Below, piece after piece: positions 62,486 to 64,000 of a DNA stretch of 64,000 bases. Position numbers and translations under genes: made by a program. Position 1 is the first letter of the stretch; every line of letters starts with the position of its first letter. The notes below the pieces were generated by a model, which saw only the letters and a program-made list of their open reading frames with translations, was not told where the DNA came from and made no database searches. The stretch is from an uncultured Acidobacteriia bacterium (lineage in GTDB: Bacteria; Acidobacteriota; Terriglobia; Bryobacterales; Bryobacteraceae), in NCBI GenBank assembly GCA_903828455.1, contig CAIKMJ010000002.1, positions 1 through 64,000 on the forward strand, read 5' to 3'.

Positions 62486-64000
62486 ATGCCTCGCATCTAT
62501 TTGTGCTTTCTTTGGCACATGCATCAGCCGTTCTATAAGGACCTCGTGACGGGCCAATACCGTCTGCCGTGGACGCGCATGCACGCGCTGAAGGACTACT
62601 ACGGCATGGTGAAGATCCTCGAAGAGTTTCCGCAGGTCCGCCAGACATTTAATCTGGTGCCGTCCATGGTGGTTCAGGTGGAGGAGTACGCCCGCGGAGA
62701 GGCACGCGATCCGTTTCTGGAATGCGCGCTGAAGCCCGCAGAGTCACTTACGCCTGACGAGCAGACTTTTATCCTGCGCAATTTCTTCATGGCGCATCCG
62801 GAGCGGCTGATCCGTCGCTACCCTCGTTACGGCGAACTGTATGACGCTAATCGCGCGCAGCGTTCTCCTCAGGATGGGCGCGGAGTTTTCGGTGCGCAGG
62901 AGTTTCGCGACCTGCAGGTTCTGTCCCAGCTCGCATGGTTCGACGAGGAGTACCAGGATCACGATCCGGAGGTACGGGCGCTGGTGGCCAGGGGACGCAA
63001 CTTCAGCACGGAAGATCAGGCGCTGATCGGCCGTAAGGAGCGCGAGATCTGCGCGGCGGTGATTCCGCAATACCGCAAACTGGCGGCATCGGGACAGATT
63101 GAAATTTCCACGACGCCGTTTTACCATCCGATTCTGCCGCTGCTCTGCGACAGCGACATTGCGTCGGTCTCGCACCCGGGCGTACCGCTGCCTCCGCGCT
63201 TCTGTTATCCGGAAGACGCTCGTCTGCAACTGCAGATGGCGCGCGATTACGTGGAAAGGACATTTGGCGTTGCGCCGGTCGGGCTGTGGCCGTCGGAAGG
63301 ATCGGTATCCGATCATGTACTCGACATCGCGGCGTCGATCGGCTTTCAGTGGGCCGCGACCGACAACGGCGTTCTTGACCGCACGTTGCGTCGATCCGCG
63401 GGGCCCGATGTAACTTACCGGCCCTACTGCTGGTCACAACAGGGCCGCGAGATGCGGATGATTTTCCGCGACCACCTGATGAGCGACCTGATTGGCTTCG
63501 TTTATTCGGGGATGGGCGCCGCCGATGCCGCCGGTGATTTCGTCGGGCGCATTCACGACAACTGCCGCGGCATTCTGAACAGCGGGCGCGATGCGCTCGT
63601 CCCCATCATTCTGGACGGCGAAAACGCATGGGAGTATTACGAACGGAACGGCCGCCCGTTCTTCCGCGAACTCTACCGGCGCATTCAGGACGATCCGGCG
63701 ATGGAAGCCGTCACCGTTCGCGAGGCCTTCGAACGCATGCCGGCCGAGCCGCTGGCGCACATTTTCCCCGGCTCGTGGATCAACGCGAATTTCGACGTGT
63801 GGCTCGGCGCGGAGGAGGACAACAAATCGTGGCGGCTGCTGCTCGACGCGCGCAAAGCCTTCGACGAAGCGAAGAACGTTCCGGAAGACAAGCGCGCACT
63901 GGCGCGCGAGGAACTTTTCATTGCCGAAGGCAGCGACTGGAACTGGTGGTACGGTCCGGAGCACGAGACAGCGAATGCAGTTGAGTTCGACCAGATTTAT
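62486..64000 (+). CDS. GH57-family glycoside hydrolase, 3' end outside the window
   Basis: 505 codons are visible from ATG 62486 and the frame is open at the window edge. Family marks: HMHQPFY (11-17), the nucleophile Glu271 in LWPSEGSVSD, and the proposed acid/base Asp377 in LDGENAWEYY. GH57 enzymes act on alpha-glucans (alpha-amylase, branching enzyme, amylopullulanase). The protein begins 21 bp after the phosphoesterase stop and lacks a signal peptide, so a cytoplasmic glycogen/trehalose role is likely. The gene is incomplete, so full domain layout is unknown. Confidence 0.93.
   Translation, partial: MPRIYLCFLWHMHQPFYKDLVTGQYRLPWTRMHALKDYYGMVKILEEFPQVRQTFNLVPSMVVQVEEYARGEARDPFLECALKPAESLTPDEQTFILRNFFMAHPERLIRRYPRYGELYDANRAQRSPQDGRGVFGAQEFRDLQVLSQLAWFDEEYQDHDPEVRALVARGRNFSTEDQALIGRKEREICAAVIPQYRKLAASGQIEISTTPFYHPILPLLCDSDIASVSHPGVPLPPRFCYPEDARLQLQMARDYVERTFGVAPVGLWPSEGSVSDHVLDIAASIGFQWAATDNGVLDRTLRRSAGPDVTYRPYCWSQQGREMRMIFRDHLMSDLIGFVYSGMGAADAAGDFVGRIHDNCRGILNSGRDALVPIILDGENAWEYYERNGRPFFRELYRRIQDDPAMEAVTVREAFERMPAEPLAHIFPGSWINANFDVWLGAEEDNKSWRLLLDARKAFDEAKNVPEDKRALAREELFIAEGSDWNWWYGPEHETANAVEFDQIY

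Overview
The window is GC-rich bacterial chromosome. Its gene content points to an acidobacterium of the Bryobacterales/Solibacter type. It has four large outer-membrane receptors with an N-terminal carboxypeptidase-regulatory-like domain (Oar type), a GWxTD-domain protein, three neighbouring secreted proteins that carry the domain I recognise as TIGR03437 (a Solibacter-lineage domain), a YHYH protein and many secreted beta-propeller proteins. I see no phage, IS element, CRISPR array or plasmid module.

Layout. 1-2734: 3' part of a NAD-type formate dehydrogenase alpha subunit plus FdsD. 2943-7278: a NarL-like regulator with a degenerate receiver, facing an NtrX/NtrY-type sigma-54 two-component pair. 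7338-15655: two Oar-type receptors and a GWxTD protein. 15941-17848: gamma-glutamylcyclotransferase-like protein, aminotransferase and a small P-loop kinase. 17849-20792: acyl-CoA dehydrogenase and thiolase (beta-oxidation). 20923-22377: a gene broken by an in-frame stop, then tRNA-Ser(CGA). 22424-29510: surface-polysaccharide cluster (GT2-GT4 glycosyltransferase, methyltransferase with coiled coil, Wzt-type ABC ATPase) next to an OmpR/histidine-kinase pair. 29569-35840: third Oar receptor, acyl-lipid desaturase, Cu/Zn superoxide dismutase, 2-hydroxyacid dehydrogenase and a zinc-ribbon membrane protein. 35837-41730: second large two-module glycosyltransferase, a TPR protein, and a single-module ClpB-like AAA+ ATPase fused to a receiver. 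41734-48172: intact relative of the broken gene, initiator tRNA-Met, a beta-propeller protein, the fourth Oar receptor and a small secreted protein. 48206-55992: a secreted-protein island with a TIGR03437-FN3-PEBP-YHYH composite facing two tandem metallophosphoesterases. 56080-64000: K+ channel, DegT aminotransferase, NAD+ synthetase, propeller-phosphoesterase and a GH57 glycosidase cut by the window end.

How the genes fit together. The theme is a cell-envelope and secretion lifestyle: receptors, exported hydrolases, polysaccharide assembly and several signalling proteins. Central metabolism appears as formate oxidation, fatty-acid beta-oxidation and NAD synthesis. The parts most worth a second look are the ClpB-receiver fusion, the secreted island at 48-56 kb, the two regulators with altered key motifs, and the initiator tRNA with a U1-A72 pair and an apparently leaderless promoter. 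Names are from motif recognition alone; no database search was possible.
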